The position numbers and the translations under genes were made by a program. A DNA stretch of 64,000 nt from NCBI RefSeq assembly GCF_000355675.1, contig NC_020888.1, positions 3,802,001-3,866,000 on the forward strand, in the 5' to 3' direction. Shown here piece by piece: positions 52,271 through 61,729 of this stretch (positions within the stretch are counted from its first letter, which is position 1; each line of letters begins with the position of its first letter). Below the pieces are notes generated by a model. It did not search any database, was not told the DNA's origin, and worked only from the letters and a program-made list of their open reading frames with translations. Source of the DNA: Thalassolituus oleivorans MIL-1 (GTDB lineage: Bacteria > Pseudomonadota > Gammaproteobacteria > Pseudomonadales > Oceanobacteraceae).

Positions 52271-54802
52271 TTATTGCACCTTCAGAATGTCGATAAACTG
52301 ATCGGGAGAAATACGTTTTGCTGCACCGGTAGGGCACGAACGCACGCATGCAGGACCTCCAGAAAGGTCTTTGCAGGAATCGCATTTAACCGCTTTTTTA
52401 CCCTGCGCTTCACTGGCCTGCTTCTTCTTATCAACGGGTTTCTCACCCGGACGGCTACCTAAGCCTAAAAACATCCACGACCAAACGCTGTTTTTCTCGC
52501 GCTGTGGATACGCCATATGAATAACGTCATAGACACAGTTACTTTCGCAGTTACCACAACCAATACATGAGTCATCAATAAAAACTTCACCACTTGGGGC
52601 ACGGTGAATGGCATTAGCTGGGCAATCTTTCATGCAATGGGGAATTTCGCAGTGACGACAAGCCACCGGCACCTGCAAATCGGCAAAGCCAACGCCAGCT
52701 TTGCGATTTAAACGAGAAATACCACCGTGAGTTTCGGCACAGGCCACCTCACAGTTGTCGCAGCCGACACACAACTTAGTATCAATCACTAACGCATTGG
52801 TCGCTTCACCCAAACCTTGATCCATTAAGAAGGAAACGCGGTTATTACGCTGATTATAGGTTTGCACATCGGTATTCGTGAGTAGGCGCTGAGCAGCGGC
52901 TTCTTCGACTTTTGTACGACCCACCTCGTCTTGGGCAAAGAGGGCGTTTAACGCATCTTGCGATAATTCGATGGTTTCAACTTGGCTGACGGCAATTGCT
53001 GACTCATGGCGCAAAGGGCTACCGAGTAAGGCCATTTCGCCAATCACTTGAGCCGTTTTCGCCTGACTCAAGCTGATGGGGACCCCGCCAATGTTCTTCT
53101 GCAAATTCACCGTGCCGCTACGAATCAAAAACAGCTTGTCGCCCTTCTCACCCTCTTTGTAGAGGTGGTCACCTTTGACGTAACGATTGAGCTTAGTTGC
53201 ATGCGCAATTTGACGAATATCAAACACGTTGCCGCGCGGCGCAAAGAAACCTTGCAGTGCACGGGTAATGAACACCCAGTCGATTCCCAAACGAATTTCA
53301 TCATTCGAGTTGACCAGTTTGAGCATGGTACGACGAGGGGTTTCTAATAATATGCAGTCTTTCTTGGCGATGGCATCACCGTTACGCGGACGACCAGAAA
53401 TCAGACTCATCTCACCAAAGAACTGACCAGGGCCTAACGTGAAGGTGAGATACTTACCTTCTTTGTTCTTAACACGAATATCCACTTCGCCTTCGAGAAT
53501 GGTATAGAAGGTATTGGAGTAGTCTTCGTTACGGAAGAGAAAATCACCCTCCATCACCGCGATAGAAGGGCGCAATCGACCGCGAGTATCGTTGCGCACA
53601 AGCTGATCCAACGAGCGCTGCGCTTCTGCCATCTCAGCTTTGGGGAAGCTAACGTGCAAATCACTTTCGTTGAGTAATTCGCGCAGCAGCAGGGCGTTCA
53701 TCTGCCGGAACATAGGGATCTGCTGCTGCAGCAGTTCGATCACCTCTTCAACATCACGATGGTAAGGTAGCAAGGCAAAGCGGGCGGCTAATAACTCATG
53801 ATCCACCGGGCGAATATTATTACCAAGAATAAACTCAATAACGTCGTAGCCTTGGTTCATCGCCTGCTTAATTAGCGGATAACCGGCCAAGGCACCAATA
53901 ATGTATAAGCCTGGAACGTTGGATTCGTATTTCGACGACAGCACCGGAATCGCATCCGGCTTATCGCTTGGAAAAGTAATCCCGCATTTTTCGACGAAAT
54001 CGCGCGGCGCGATTGCCCCCAAACGGCCAATCACACGATGACAGCTGATGGTTTTTAGACCATCAGGGGTTTTCAAATCAATCTGCAGCTTACAGCCGTC
54101 TTGGGTGTATTCGCGAACTTCGCTAACGCCCGCATCGTAAATACAGGAAAAGTCCAAGCGCTTGTTGTTAATCGCTGCCAGCACCGCATTCAGATTGCCT
54201 TCTTTTGCACGCGAGAATTCCGAACGACGGTTAACAATATATACTTTGTTATTACGGGCTAACGCCAAAGCGTTTTCGATGGCGGCATCACCAGCACCAA
54301 TCACAACGATGGTTTGCTCTTTAAATTCATCGGGATCCGATAGGGTATAAGCGACATCAGGTAAATCCTCACCAGCAACGCCGAGCTTACGTGGATTACC
54401 CTGCAAGCCGATCCCCAACACCACAAACTCAGCAGAGATTTTTTCACCATTTTTCAAGTTGATGGTGAAGTCACCTTGAGTGCCTTCTACGCTAACAACT
54501 TCGGCGTTGTAGCGGATATTAACCTTGGATTCTTGTACGCCACGATTCCACTCATCGAGAATGCGTTCGCGGGTGTTAATTTCGAAATTGAGATCACTGC
54601 GCAAATCAATGAAACCAGGCTCAGCCATAACATGCTTACCTTTCTGGTATTCATCAATCGTCTTAGAAATTCGAGAAAAGCCTTCTAGCAAGACATAACT
54701 GGGTTCAGTTCGGCCCGCCTGCTGATCGTGATAGGCAGCACGGGCAGCGGCACTAAGCCCTGCAGGCCCAGAGCCAATAATAACAATATGATATTTGCTC
54801 AT
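52271..54802 (-). CDS. FAD/NAD(P) oxidoreductase fused to two cNMP-binding domains and a four-cluster ferredoxin
   Basis: First gene of the operon; 843 residues from the ATG at 54802 (MSKYHIVIIG). Residues about 1-340 are a thioredoxin-reductase/YpdA-like flavoprotein with IIGSGPAG (FAD) and VVIGAGDAA (NAD(P)), and no CxxC redox pair. Two cyclic-nucleotide-binding domains follow at about 410-500 and 530-630, each with the phosphate-binding Glu and Arg (GEMSLISGRPRNGDA; GEMALLGSPLRHESA). The C-terminal 160 residues carry 16 cysteines in four groups (CVGCDNCEVAC, CRHCEIPHCMKDC, CIGCGNCESNC, CDSCKDL...CVRSC), i.e. four [4Fe-4S] clusters as in HycB/DmsB proteins. No signal, so cytosolic. It would take electrons from NAD(P)H into the chain under cyclic-nucleotide control. 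Confidence 0.88.
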   Translation of the reverse strand: MSKYHIVIIGSGPAGLSAAARAAYHDQQAGRTEPSYVLLEGFSRISKTIDEYQKGKHVMAEPGFIDLRSDLNFEINTRERILDEWNRGVQESKVNIRYNAEVVSVEGTQGDFTINLKNGEKISAEFVVLGIGLQGNPRKLGVAGEDLPDVAYTLSDPDEFKEQTIVVIGAGDAAIENALALARNNKVYIVNRRSEFSRAKEGNLNAVLAAINNKRLDFSCIYDAGVSEVREYTQDGCKLQIDLKTPDGLKTISCHRVIGRLGAIAPRDFVEKCGITFPSDKPDAIPVLSSKYESNVPGLYIIGALAGYPLIKQAMNQGYDVIEFILGNNIRPVDHELLAARFALLPYHRDVEEVIELLQQQIPMFRQMNALLLRELLNESDLHVSFPKAEMAEAQRSLDQLVRNDTRGRLRPSIAVMEGDFLFRNEDYSNTFYTILEGEVDIRVKNKEGKYLTFTLGPGQFFGEMSLISGRPRNGDAIAKKDCILLETPRRTMLKLVNSNDEIRLGIDWVFITRALQGFFAPRGNVFDIRQIAHATKLNRYVKGDHLYKEGEKGDKLFLIRSGTVNLQKNIGGVPISLSQAKTAQVIGEMALLGSPLRHESAIAVSQVETIELSQDALNALFAQDEVGRTKVEEAAAQRLLTNTDVQTYNQRNNRVSFLMDQGLGEATNALVIDTKLCVGCDNCEVACAETHGGISRLNRKAGVGFADLQVPVACRHCEIPHCMKDCPANAIHRAPSGEVFIDDSCIGCGNCESNCVYDVIHMAYPQREKNSVWSWMFLGLGSRPGEKPVDKKKQASEAQGKKAVKCDSCKDLSGGPACVRSCPTGAAKRISPDQFIDILKVQ

Positions 54803-54990
54803 GTGAAGCTCCAAGCCCTGTACTGTTATCGTTATTATTTATCGCTGTTTGGTTATGCGCATAGCACACTAGCGCGCTCAATCACTATAGATCGTAATTT
54901 TATGTAAAGCGCGAAGGGCGTAGGCTAACAAAGGTCGGTAGGGGCGTCTACTTAATAACAATTTTGGCGCCTATGACCATATCGCCACGG

Positions 54991-55431
54991 CTAACGACGT
55001 GAGCGCCGCCCCGAACGAGAAGCAAGCATTAGAGGAATAGTGACGGACAACCAAATAATCAGCGGAACAATGAAGTACGACAACTGTACTTCATCAAACA
55101 TATTTGACTGCAATACGATCTGAAATACTGTGAAAAAGATCATGCCGCCAAAGTAGAACAACCCATACACCAGCCATTTAGGCAGAGCACTTGAGCCTGA
55201 TTCAACAATACGTCGGGCAACTTTTACCGACTGATCTAAAAAGAAATACAAGGCCATCGTAGTAATCGCCACGGCGATAGCATGTCGTAAATACCCATCC
55301 CAGTAGCCCTGTTGTGATGAGTTATCCAATAGCGAACCGCCGCTATAAATTGCATAGAGGCCGGTTAATATGGTCGACAAGCTGGTGAGAATCGTAAGGT
55401 AATCGGCTAACGCGGTGCGGATTTGTGTCAT
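54991..55431 (-). CDS. Small hypothetical inner-membrane protein
   Basis: 146 residues with four membrane helices (about 12-30, 48-66, 85-105 and 118-138) and a C-terminal basic tail (ASRSGRRSRR). I do not recognise a family. It lies between hemY and the start of the cytochrome operon on the same strand; 72 bases separate it from hemY and 176 from the operon. The gap to the operon has no identified terminator or promoter, so it could be co-transcribed with either. Confidence 0.6.
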   Translation of the reverse strand: MTQIRTALADYLTILTSLSTILTGLYAIYSGGSLLDNSSQQGYWDGYLRHAIAVAITTMALYFFLDQSVKVARRIVESGSSALPKWLVYGLFYFGGMIFFTVFQIVLQSNMFDEVQLSYFIVPLIIWLSVTIPLMLASRSGRRSRR

Positions 55432-55451
55432 GGCAATAAATCTCTGCTAGC

Positions 55452-55481
55452 CCTGCTGATTTATTATATTTATTCAGCAGG
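55452..55481 (-). promoter_or_regulatory. Inverted repeat between hemY and the small membrane protein
   Basis: CCTGCTGA and TCAGCAGG form a perfect 8-bp stem around a 14-base A/T-rich loop. Read on the minus strand it lies just after hemY, so it may be a weak terminator or an operator for the following gene; there is no T run after the second arm. Confidence 0.35.
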
Positions 55482-55503
55482 ACTATGTGATGTGGCTATT
55501 CTA

Positions 55504-56676
55504 TCAATGGCCTAAAGCTAGCTGGAAGTGTTCGCAGGCTAAGGTTTCATCCCCTTCGGCCAGCATAACTTTACCCATTTCAGCATGCAGTTCGGGCAAC
55601 CCTTTAATGCGTAGTCCTGTTTGCAGATACTCGCGCGCTTTTTCAACGTTGTTTACTCGTAGTGCCAATCGTCCAAGCACCAATAACAGCACTGGGTCAT
55701 TAGGTCGTTCTTGTACTTGTTGCTCAGCAAACAAAAGCTGCTTGTTAGCATCGGTACTTTTAAGACGACCATATATTTCAATCAACTCGTCATGCCATAC
55801 GTATTTCAAACCGGTGCGCAGGGCTTCTTCCGCTTTGCTTTCTTGATCGGTTTCTAACAGCAAATCAATGTAGCGTTTCATCACCGGGAAGGTATAACGC
55901 GTGTCACGAGCGATAGACTCAAACGTTGAGGTTAAATTACCGCCTTGCGTATTCTTAGCGCGATCCAATAGTTGCAGGCTGACATTTTCTTCCAGCTTCT
56001 TTAAATCGTCAGCTGGAATTTTGGTCGCTTTTTTCAAGGTCGGCAGTAAATCATTAAGAGCTACCCAGTCTTCAAGATCTTGGTAGGTTTTAACAATCAA
56101 TTTAAGAACGTACGCATGACGCGGATGCTTTTGACGCAACTGCAATAATACGGCTAACGCTTGCTCATGCTGCTTACGTGATTGCAGTAATTGAACTTGG
56201 GTAATACCCACGGCTAGCTCAGAACCTTTAGTGCTCTTACTCGCGGCTTTTAACCATTCATCCGTTGCTTCAGTTTTGCCTTGCTCGTAAGCCGCACGTG
56301 CGGCAGCAAGATAGTTAATCATCGGCTGATCGGCATCTTTGGCGCTGCCGCTTAACTGACGCTCGGCTCGACGCCACTGCCCTTGAGCCAGAGATAATAA
56401 GCCACGCGTAGTTTGATGACGCGCACTCACACTGCGACGATGACGACGCCATGAGTTAAAGCGACCATCGCTCTGCAATACGATCAAAATAAAACGAATG
56501 GTCCAATAAAGCGCAATCAAACCGCCAGCTAATAACACCAAGAACAACCATAAGCTGGTTTCTAAGGTGTAGTTGTAAAAGCTCAGTAATACATAGCCTG
56601 CATCAATATAATAGAACGCACCGGCCAATAACCCAGCCGCGGCAACAAACAGGATTAGCGGAACAAGAAGGATCAT
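55504..56676 (-). CDS. hemY: HemY family protein
   Basis: 390 residues. Two N-terminal membrane helices (about 3-23 and 42-65, LWLFLVLLAGGLIALYWTIR) are followed by a TPR-like helical region to the end, the HemY_N plus TPR design. The typical conserved wording is VSARHQTTRGLLSLAQGQWR at about 83-102 and YIDLLLETDQESKAEEALRT later. HemY is an inner-membrane protein linked to late heme synthesis, and some homologues interact with the protoporphyrin enzymes, but its role is not an enzyme in these bacteria. Its ATG overlaps hemX by four bases. Confidence 0.9.
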   Translation of the reverse strand: MILLVPLILFVAAAGLLAGAFYYIDAGYVLLSFYNYTLETSLWLFLVLLAGGLIALYWTIRFILIVLQSDGRFNSWRRHRRSVSARHQTTRGLLSLAQGQWRRAERQLSGSAKDADQPMINYLAAARAAYEQGKTEATDEWLKAASKSTKGSELAVGITQVQLLQSRKQHEQALAVLLQLRQKHPRHAYVLKLIVKTYQDLEDWVALNDLLPTLKKATKIPADDLKKLEENVSLQLLDRAKNTQGGNLTSTFESIARDTRYTFPVMKRYIDLLLETDQESKAEEALRTGLKYVWHDELIEIYGRLKSTDANKQLLFAEQQVQERPNDPVLLLVLGRLALRVNNVEKAREYLQTGLRIKGLPELHAEMGKVMLAEGDETLACEHFQLALGH

Positions 56677-57788
56677 TCAGTTCCCTCCTCGGCTTTTACC
56701 GCTGCCGCTGGTATCACAGTGCCGCGACGTTGCTGTTCTACTAAGGTTTGCAGCTCTAACAATGAAGCAGAAATATCTGGACGCGCTGGCGCAGCGTTCC
56801 AAGCCTGCAGCTCAGTCAACGCAGCATAAGCGGCACGCGTACGCTCATCTGACATCATTAGATATTCATCCAACCATTGGTGCACACGCTTCAAGCTGTG
56901 TTGATACAAATCGGTTTGTTCACGCAACAAAGCAACCTGAGCTTGTTCCAGCATCAAGCGCATATTTTGCTGTAAATAGTACTGCTGGTCGGGGGTTAGC
57001 GGCGCAGCAATAGGCGCGGTACGCTCACGAATACGAACCATGCGAGTCACGTTGTCTTTAACGTAACGCCAAGCGTTCCAGTACCAAGTTTGTTCTTCTA
57101 AAGGAATCGGTGCGACATCTTGCGTTTGCGGCTCAGCAATTAGTTTTTCTGGCATCCATGGCAAGCTAGTTACTTGTTCCTGTAATGCCTGAATACGCAA
57201 AATCGCACCAACGCGATCAATCGCCGGTACCGCACGCAAGGCTAAAATCTCACGAGCAATAAGCGCGCGTACTTTATCCATACGTGGATTGCGAGTTTCC
57301 AGCAGTACATTATCCGCAGCGCTCAGCATGCTCAAAGCACCATCCCAATCACGCTCTAGTTGCAAACGCTGATTGGCTAAACGCAACAGATATTCTGCTT
57401 CAGCGAGCAACCAGTCTTGGCGCTCAGCACCTGGCAACTTACCTAAACGATCGGTGTTATGTGCAACTTGTTCTTGTAACTGCTGTGATGATTTTGCCAA
57501 CGACTCGGCGCGACCCATTAAATCATTTTCACGCGCAGATGTTTGATCGAGTGTTTGCAACGCCGTATTAAGATGATCACGCAACACCGCAACTTCTGCC
57601 GTGGTGCTTTGTTGTTGCTGCCAACCCAGCCAAACAGCAAACCCCATAATGGCGATAAGAACCAACATCAGGACCAAATTAATCCAAGACAAAGGATGAG
57701 CGCTGCGCTTCTCAGTCGCTGGCTTTTTTTCTTTTGCTGCTTTTGAGACCTTAGTTTCCACGATCTCGCCTTGTGGTTCGTTACTCAC
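56673..57788 (-). CDS. hemX: HemX (uroporphyrinogen-III methyltransferase-like membrane protein)
   Basis: 371 residues. The N-terminal 30 residues are charged and low-complexity (KAAKEKKPATEKRSAHPLSW), followed by one membrane helix (about 35-55) and a periplasmic coiled-coil/helical domain. The conserved HemX segment LAEAEYLLRLANQRLQLERD is at about 127-146. HemX is often annotated as a methyltransferase, but it lacks SAM-binding motifs; a scaffold role for the heme pathway is more likely. It sits between hemD and hemY with overlap to hemY. Confidence 0.88.
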   Translation of the reverse strand: MSNEPQGEIVETKVSKAAKEKKPATEKRSAHPLSWINLVLMLVLIAIMGFAVWLGWQQQQSTTAEVAVLRDHLNTALQTLDQTSARENDLMGRAESLAKSSQQLQEQVAHNTDRLGKLPGAERQDWLLAEAEYLLRLANQRLQLERDWDGALSMLSAADNVLLETRNPRMDKVRALIAREILALRAVPAIDRVGAILRIQALQEQVTSLPWMPEKLIAEPQTQDVAPIPLEEQTWYWNAWRYVKDNVTRMVRIRERTAPIAAPLTPDQQYYLQQNMRLMLEQAQVALLREQTDLYQHSLKRVHQWLDEYLMMSDERTRAAYAALTELQAWNAAPARPDISASLLELQTLVEQQRRGTVIPAAAVKAEEGTE

Positions 57789-57825
57789 AGTGTTTTTCCT
57801 TTCTTATGAAACCCAGAGGTCTCCG

Positions 57826-58626
57826 TCATTCATCTGCTGAATACCATGCCCTAAGGCTGGCTAAAGTATCTTCGTTACGAGCACTGGCCGCAACCAGTAC
57901 ACATGCGTAACCTGCGCTATTTGCGCGCTCGGCTACACGTTCGCTCGGCACCAATATGCCCGCAACCTGCTGAGCAAGATCAGTTACCTGCTGTTCGGCA
58001 ATATCCAGTGCCTGACCACTACTTAACAGTAATAGTGGTTTCTCCTCTAAAACTTCATGCCACTGCGCTTGGCTGTATGGCACTTGAGTGCGCTCATACA
58101 ATTCAGCGTATTCAACGACAGCACCTCGTGCACGCAGCACTTCGGCTAAGGTTTCACGCCCGCCGACGCCGCGCCAAATTAGAATCTTACGCCCGCGAAT
58201 GGCATCTTCTTGCAATCCAGCAACGGCAAGTAAGCCCTCACTATCAAAACGAGTCTCTGGCATAGAGACGATCATGCCGGAATTCCGCAATGCATCTGCT
58301 GTTGTTGGCCCAACGGCGTACCATGCAATACCAACAGGGCATTGCGGCCAATATCGATCTAACCAGTCAAGTCCGCACTCTGCCGCATTTTGGCTTATCG
58401 CAATCACAGCGTCATAGTGATCAATATCTAAAAACTGACTGCGCAAGCGCTGACTAGCGCCACTGCTATCGTCAGCAAAGGGCACAATATCAATCAAAGG
58501 TTGATGACGAACTTCGATATCCATCGCTGCAATAGCGGTAATCAACTCATCCGCTTGATCGCGCGGACGCGTGACCACGACGACACGGCGATCAAACTTA
58601 GCCAAACTACTTAACCTCGTGGCCAT
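57826..58626 (-). CDS. hemD: Uroporphyrinogen-III synthase
   Basis: 266 residues from the ATG at 58626 ([20 protein letters not shown]), overlapping the hemC stop by 20 bases; a TTG further in (LAKFD), which has GAGG upstream, is an alternative and would give a shorter overlap. The sequence keeps the variable but recognisable HemD layout: [61 protein letters not shown] and [12 protein letters not shown]. It closes hydroxymethylbilane to uroporphyrinogen III. Translation is coupled to hemC. Confidence 0.9.
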   Translation of the reverse strand: MATRLSSLAKFDRRVVVVTRPRDQADELITAIAAMDIEVRHQPLIDIVPFADDSSGASQRLRSQFLDIDHYDAVIAISQNAAECGLDWLDRYWPQCPVGIAWYAVGPTTADALRNSGMIVSMPETRFDSEGLLAVAGLQEDAIRGRKILIWRGVGGRETLAEVLRARGAVVEYAELYERTQVPYSQAQWHEVLEEKPLLLLSSGQALDIAEQQVTDLAQQVAGILVPSERVAERANSAGYACVLVAASARNEDTLASLRAWYSADE

Positions 58627-59548
58627 AAACGGCGCTGAGAATAGCACCCGCACCCTGAGCCAACAGGTCCTCTGCGGCCTTTATGCCCATTGCTTCGGCA
58701 TCACCAGCGACACCTTCACACTCTGTACGTAAAACTTGTAGACCATCGACACTGCCAACTAAACCACGCAGGTGAATTTTCTCACCGGTACGTTCGGCAT
58801 AGCAGGCGATAGGCACTTGGCAGCCACCCTGTAAGCGGCGATTCAAAGCGCGCTCGGCCAACACACAGCTGGCAGTGTTGTCATCGTGCAGGGGGTTTAT
58901 CAAATCGTGAACGGCGCTGTCATTGGCTCGCCATTCAATGCCTAAGGCACCTTGGCCACCTGCAGGTAGCGATTGCTCGGCAGGAATAAAGCTTGCGATA
59001 CGCTCATCCATTTCCATGCGCAGCAAGCCTGCTGCTGCCAGAATAATGGCATCAAATTCACCAGCATCCAATTTGCCTAAACGCGTTTGCACATTACCGC
59101 GTAAGCTTTTAATCACTATGTCTGGGCGCTGCTGCTGAATCTGGCACTGGCGGCGTAAACTCGAAGTACCAACAACCGCCCCGTGAGGCAACTCTTCAAT
59201 GGTTTTGTAATGATTAGAAACGAAGGCATCAAGGGGATTTTCGCGCGCGCAAATAATGCCAAGCTCTAATCCTTCAGGAAATTCCATCGGCACGTCTTTC
59301 ATGGAATGAACGGCGATATCAGCGCGACCATCCAGCATAGCGACTTCTAATTCTTTAACGAACAGACCCTTCCCCCCAATTTTGGCTAGCGGAACATCTA
59401 AAATCTTGTCGCCTTGAGTCGTGAAGGTCACTAGCTCAACTTCCAAGCCGGGGTTCAGTTCAATCAGACGCGCTTTAATATGCTCTGCCTGCCATAAGGC
59501 AAGAGGGCTTTTGCGCGTCGCAATACGCAGGGTCTGTACCGATGTCAT
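58607..59548 (-). CDS. hemC: Porphobilinogen deaminase
   Basis: 313 residues from the ATG at 59548 ([20 protein letters not shown]), the same as E. coli; an upstream in-frame start would add 14 residues. Key motifs: [49 protein letters not shown] and the cofactor-binding cysteine in [12 protein letters not shown]. It condenses four porphobilinogen into hydroxymethylbilane on a dipyrromethane cofactor. It starts the hemC-hemD-hemX-hemY operon, following algR. About 190 bases upstream, between the two operons, are available for its promoter. Confidence 0.95.
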   Translation of the reverse strand: MTSVQTLRIATRKSPLALWQAEHIKARLIELNPGLEVELVTFTTQGDKILDVPLAKIGGKGLFVKELEVAMLDGRADIAVHSMKDVPMEFPEGLELGIICARENPLDAFVSNHYKTIEELPHGAVVGTSSLRRQCQIQQQRPDIVIKSLRGNVQTRLGKLDAGEFDAIILAAAGLLRMEMDERIASFIPAEQSLPAGGQGALGIEWRANDSAVHDLINPLHDDNTASCVLAERALNRRLQGGCQVPIACYAERTGEKIHLRGLVGSVDGLQVLRTECEGVAGDAEAMGIKAAEDLLAQGAGAILSAVYGHEVK

Positions 59549-59737
59549 AACCATCCTAATGCGGATAAATTCCGCGTGTAGCGCCACCAATTACCCGGCG
59601 GCCAGTGAATGTCGTTGGCGGCATGATAGCAGGCAGCGAGGATTTGCAGAAATCCTCACCCAGTTTTACCTATTAAGACCTAGGTTGTGGCCTAGTAAGA
59701 GTGGTTGGGGCGAAACGGAAGGGGGGACAAGCAGCCG

Positions 59738-60463
59738 TTAAAGCTGCTTCATAATCTTACGTAAGCTAGGTAGGTGACGGCGACTGACCGACAGCCCTTG
59801 CTCCAATCCACGTAAATACAGAACGGCACCATGGTCATTTGTTTCTAATCGCTCGATACTTTGGCGCGTCACTAAAGTGCTGCGATGAATACGAATCAAC
59901 TGCTCACCGAATTCATCTTCAAGTTGTCGTAAGGAATCATCAATCAAGGTTTCACCTTGGGAATGAACCACGCTAACGTACTTTTGGTCTGCACTAAAAT
60001 AGAAGATCGAAGAAACGGGTATTAACTGTAAACCGGCATGCGTTTTAGCACTGATGTGAGTTCGAGCTGCACTCGATATAGGCATAGGTATCGCACTGCC
60101 AAGTCGTTCGGCCGCTCGTTTCAGTGCGCGCGCGAGATCTTCTTTACGAATAGGCTTAAGCAAGTAGTCTGCGGCGTTTACTCGAAACGCATCTAACGCA
60201 TGTTCGTCATAAGCCGTGCAGAATATCACGACCGGAGGGTTGGCAAGCTGTGCAATCTCTGCCGCTGCGGCTAGACCGTCCATGCCGGGCATTTGAATAT
60301 CCATCAACACAACATCCGCCTGAAATTGACTCAGCCACGATAATACAGCAAGACCATTGGCGGCCTCACCTACACATTGAAAATCACTATGCTCTAGCAA
60401 TAAACGCTTCAACCGTTCGCGAGCTAATGGCTCATCGTCCACTAGCAGCACTCGATAACTCAT
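59738..60463 (-). CDS. algR: AlgR-like LytTR response regulator
   Basis: 241 residues: a receiver with D55 in VVLMDIQMP and acidic pair at D9-D10, then a LytTR DNA-binding domain (about 135-240) with KYVSVVHSQGETLID, LRQLEDEFGEQLIRIHRSTL and the terminal HLPSLRK. In Pseudomonas AlgR controls alginate and type IV pili genes together with AlgZ/FimS. The overlap with algZ and the downstream hemC match that organism, so the name is firm, but alginate targets are not implied in this species. Confidence 0.9.
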   Translation of the reverse strand: MSYRVLLVDDEPLARERLKRLLLEHSDFQCVGEAANGLAVLSWLSQFQADVVLMDIQMPGMDGLAAAAEIAQLANPPVVIFCTAYDEHALDAFRVNAADYLLKPIRKEDLARALKRAAERLGSAIPMPISSAARTHISAKTHAGLQLIPVSSIFYFSADQKYVSVVHSQGETLIDDSLRQLEDEFGEQLIRIHRSTLVTRQSIERLETNDHGAVLYLRGLEQGLSVSRRHLPSLRKIMKQL

Positions 60464-61539
60464 GTCGCCTCCTCATGCGAATCATCTGGTATGAATATGC
60501 TGACATTATAGCGCTGCCCTAGATCTTCTATTTCTAGCTTCGCTCGTCCAACGAACTGAGCGTCTAGGCGTGCCTTAATGTTTTGCTGGGCAATGCGATT
60601 CCCCTGTGTCGTCGTCGGGCCGGCTTGCTTAGTGTTGCTCACTTTAATATACCAACCTGGCTCACCATTACTCGCCTTGCTACGACTAACATGCGTTAGT
60701 GAAGTACAGATTTCGCCATTATCGATGGAAGGTTGAATGCCGTGATATACGGCATTTTCCAATATAGGCTGCAACATCAATTGTGGCACTTTCACATCCG
60801 GCAGACTGTGAGGCAATTCCCAAACCACCGTTAACCGTTCACCTAAACGCGTTTGCTCAATGTCTAAATAGCCTTGCCCCAATGCGATTTCTTCAGCCAA
60901 AGAGGTCGGGGTATCGCCGCCCTTTAATACCGCCCGAAAAAGCTGTGCAAGGTCAAGTAACATACGCTCAGCTTTCTCAGGATCAATCACGATCAAGGAG
61001 GCAACGGTATTGAGTGTATTGAAAAAGAAATGCGGACGAATATTCGCTTGCAGTGCCGCTAGACGCGACTTTAATTCTGCCTGAGTTTTCAAACGCCACT
61101 GGCTTTGCACATAAAAGTAGCGCAGTCCCATCGCGGCAAAAATGCCACTAACGAGCATATTGCGCATAATCCAAGACCAGTCGATGGTTTGAATGTACTG
61201 CGGCCAGATAAAGTCGCCCAATATCGACACGAGTAAAGTCACGAGCTGAATAATAGCCATCGCTAATACACTAGCCCCCCACGTTGGCAGGCGCACAAGT
61301 AATGTACGAGATTGGCATAAGATAGCGACCGATAACAAAGCCACCCACTGCACAAAGAATGACACCAAGGCAAAGCGAGGAATCGAAAAACTGGTAAGCC
61401 CGCTTTCTACCAAAGTGAGCGCCAAAACCAGACCTTCTGTCACTACGAGCAATATAAGAATCGCCCGAGCATTACAAAGATCCGGCAGGAAAAAACTTTC
61501 TAATAAGCGCTGTTGTTCTATGTGAGCAAGACGATTCAC
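60460..61539 (-). CDS. algZ: AlgZ/FimS-type sensor histidine kinase
   Basis: 359 residues, start ATG at 61539, four-base overlap with algR. An N-terminal membrane region of about six helices (roughly 25-155) is followed by the LytS-type kinase core: PHFFFNTLNTVASLIVIDPE with the presumed phospho-acceptor histidine, LFRAVLKGGDTPTSLAEEIA, LDIEQTRLGERLTVVWELP, and PQLMLQPILENAVYHGIQP. The kinase lacks the usual G-box set, ending at IKARLDAQF, as in AlgZ proteins. It partners AlgR. The 5' end faces argH across a 180-base divergent region. Confidence 0.88.
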   Translation of the reverse strand: MNRLAHIEQQRLLESFFLPDLCNARAILILLVVTEGLVLALTLVESGLTSFSIPRFALVSFFVQWVALLSVAILCQSRTLLVRLPTWGASVLAMAIIQLVTLLVSILGDFIWPQYIQTIDWSWIMRNMLVSGIFAAMGLRYFYVQSQWRLKTQAELKSRLAALQANIRPHFFFNTLNTVASLIVIDPEKAERMLLDLAQLFRAVLKGGDTPTSLAEEIALGQGYLDIEQTRLGERLTVVWELPHSLPDVKVPQLMLQPILENAVYHGIQPSIDNGEICTSLTHVSRSKASNGEPGWYIKVSNTKQAGPTTTQGNRIAQQNIKARLDAQFVGRAKLEIEDLGQRYNVSIFIPDDSHEEAT

Positions 61540-61647
61540 GCGGGTGCCTTTTGCTGTTTATTCGAGCCAACCATCATTAGGTTAGCGCTAGTCTGTCGTG
61601 CCTGCGCCTCAGCAGCAAGCACACTGGCAAGCAAAGCTGCACAAACG

Positions 61648-61677
61648 GCGACATTTGGGCTGCCAAACGGTTATAAT
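61648..61677 (+). promoter_or_regulatory. Probable promoter of argH
   Basis: GCGACA at 61648-61653 and a perfect TATAAT at 61672-61677 are separated by 18 bases, about 50 bases upstream of the argH start. The -35 box matches consensus at four of six positions. Confidence 0.55.
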
Positions 61678-61729
61678 TCGCGCCATTCTTTATCCTCCAC
61701 GCCGTTTATTCTGATTTATGAGGTGCACT

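Noticed and set aside
37037-54814. Operon as a classic MtrCAB or nitrite/sulfite reduction locus
   Set aside because: No MtrA/MtrB/MtrC, NrfA or reductase signature is visible, and the cNMP, FHA and cyclase genes do not belong to those loci.
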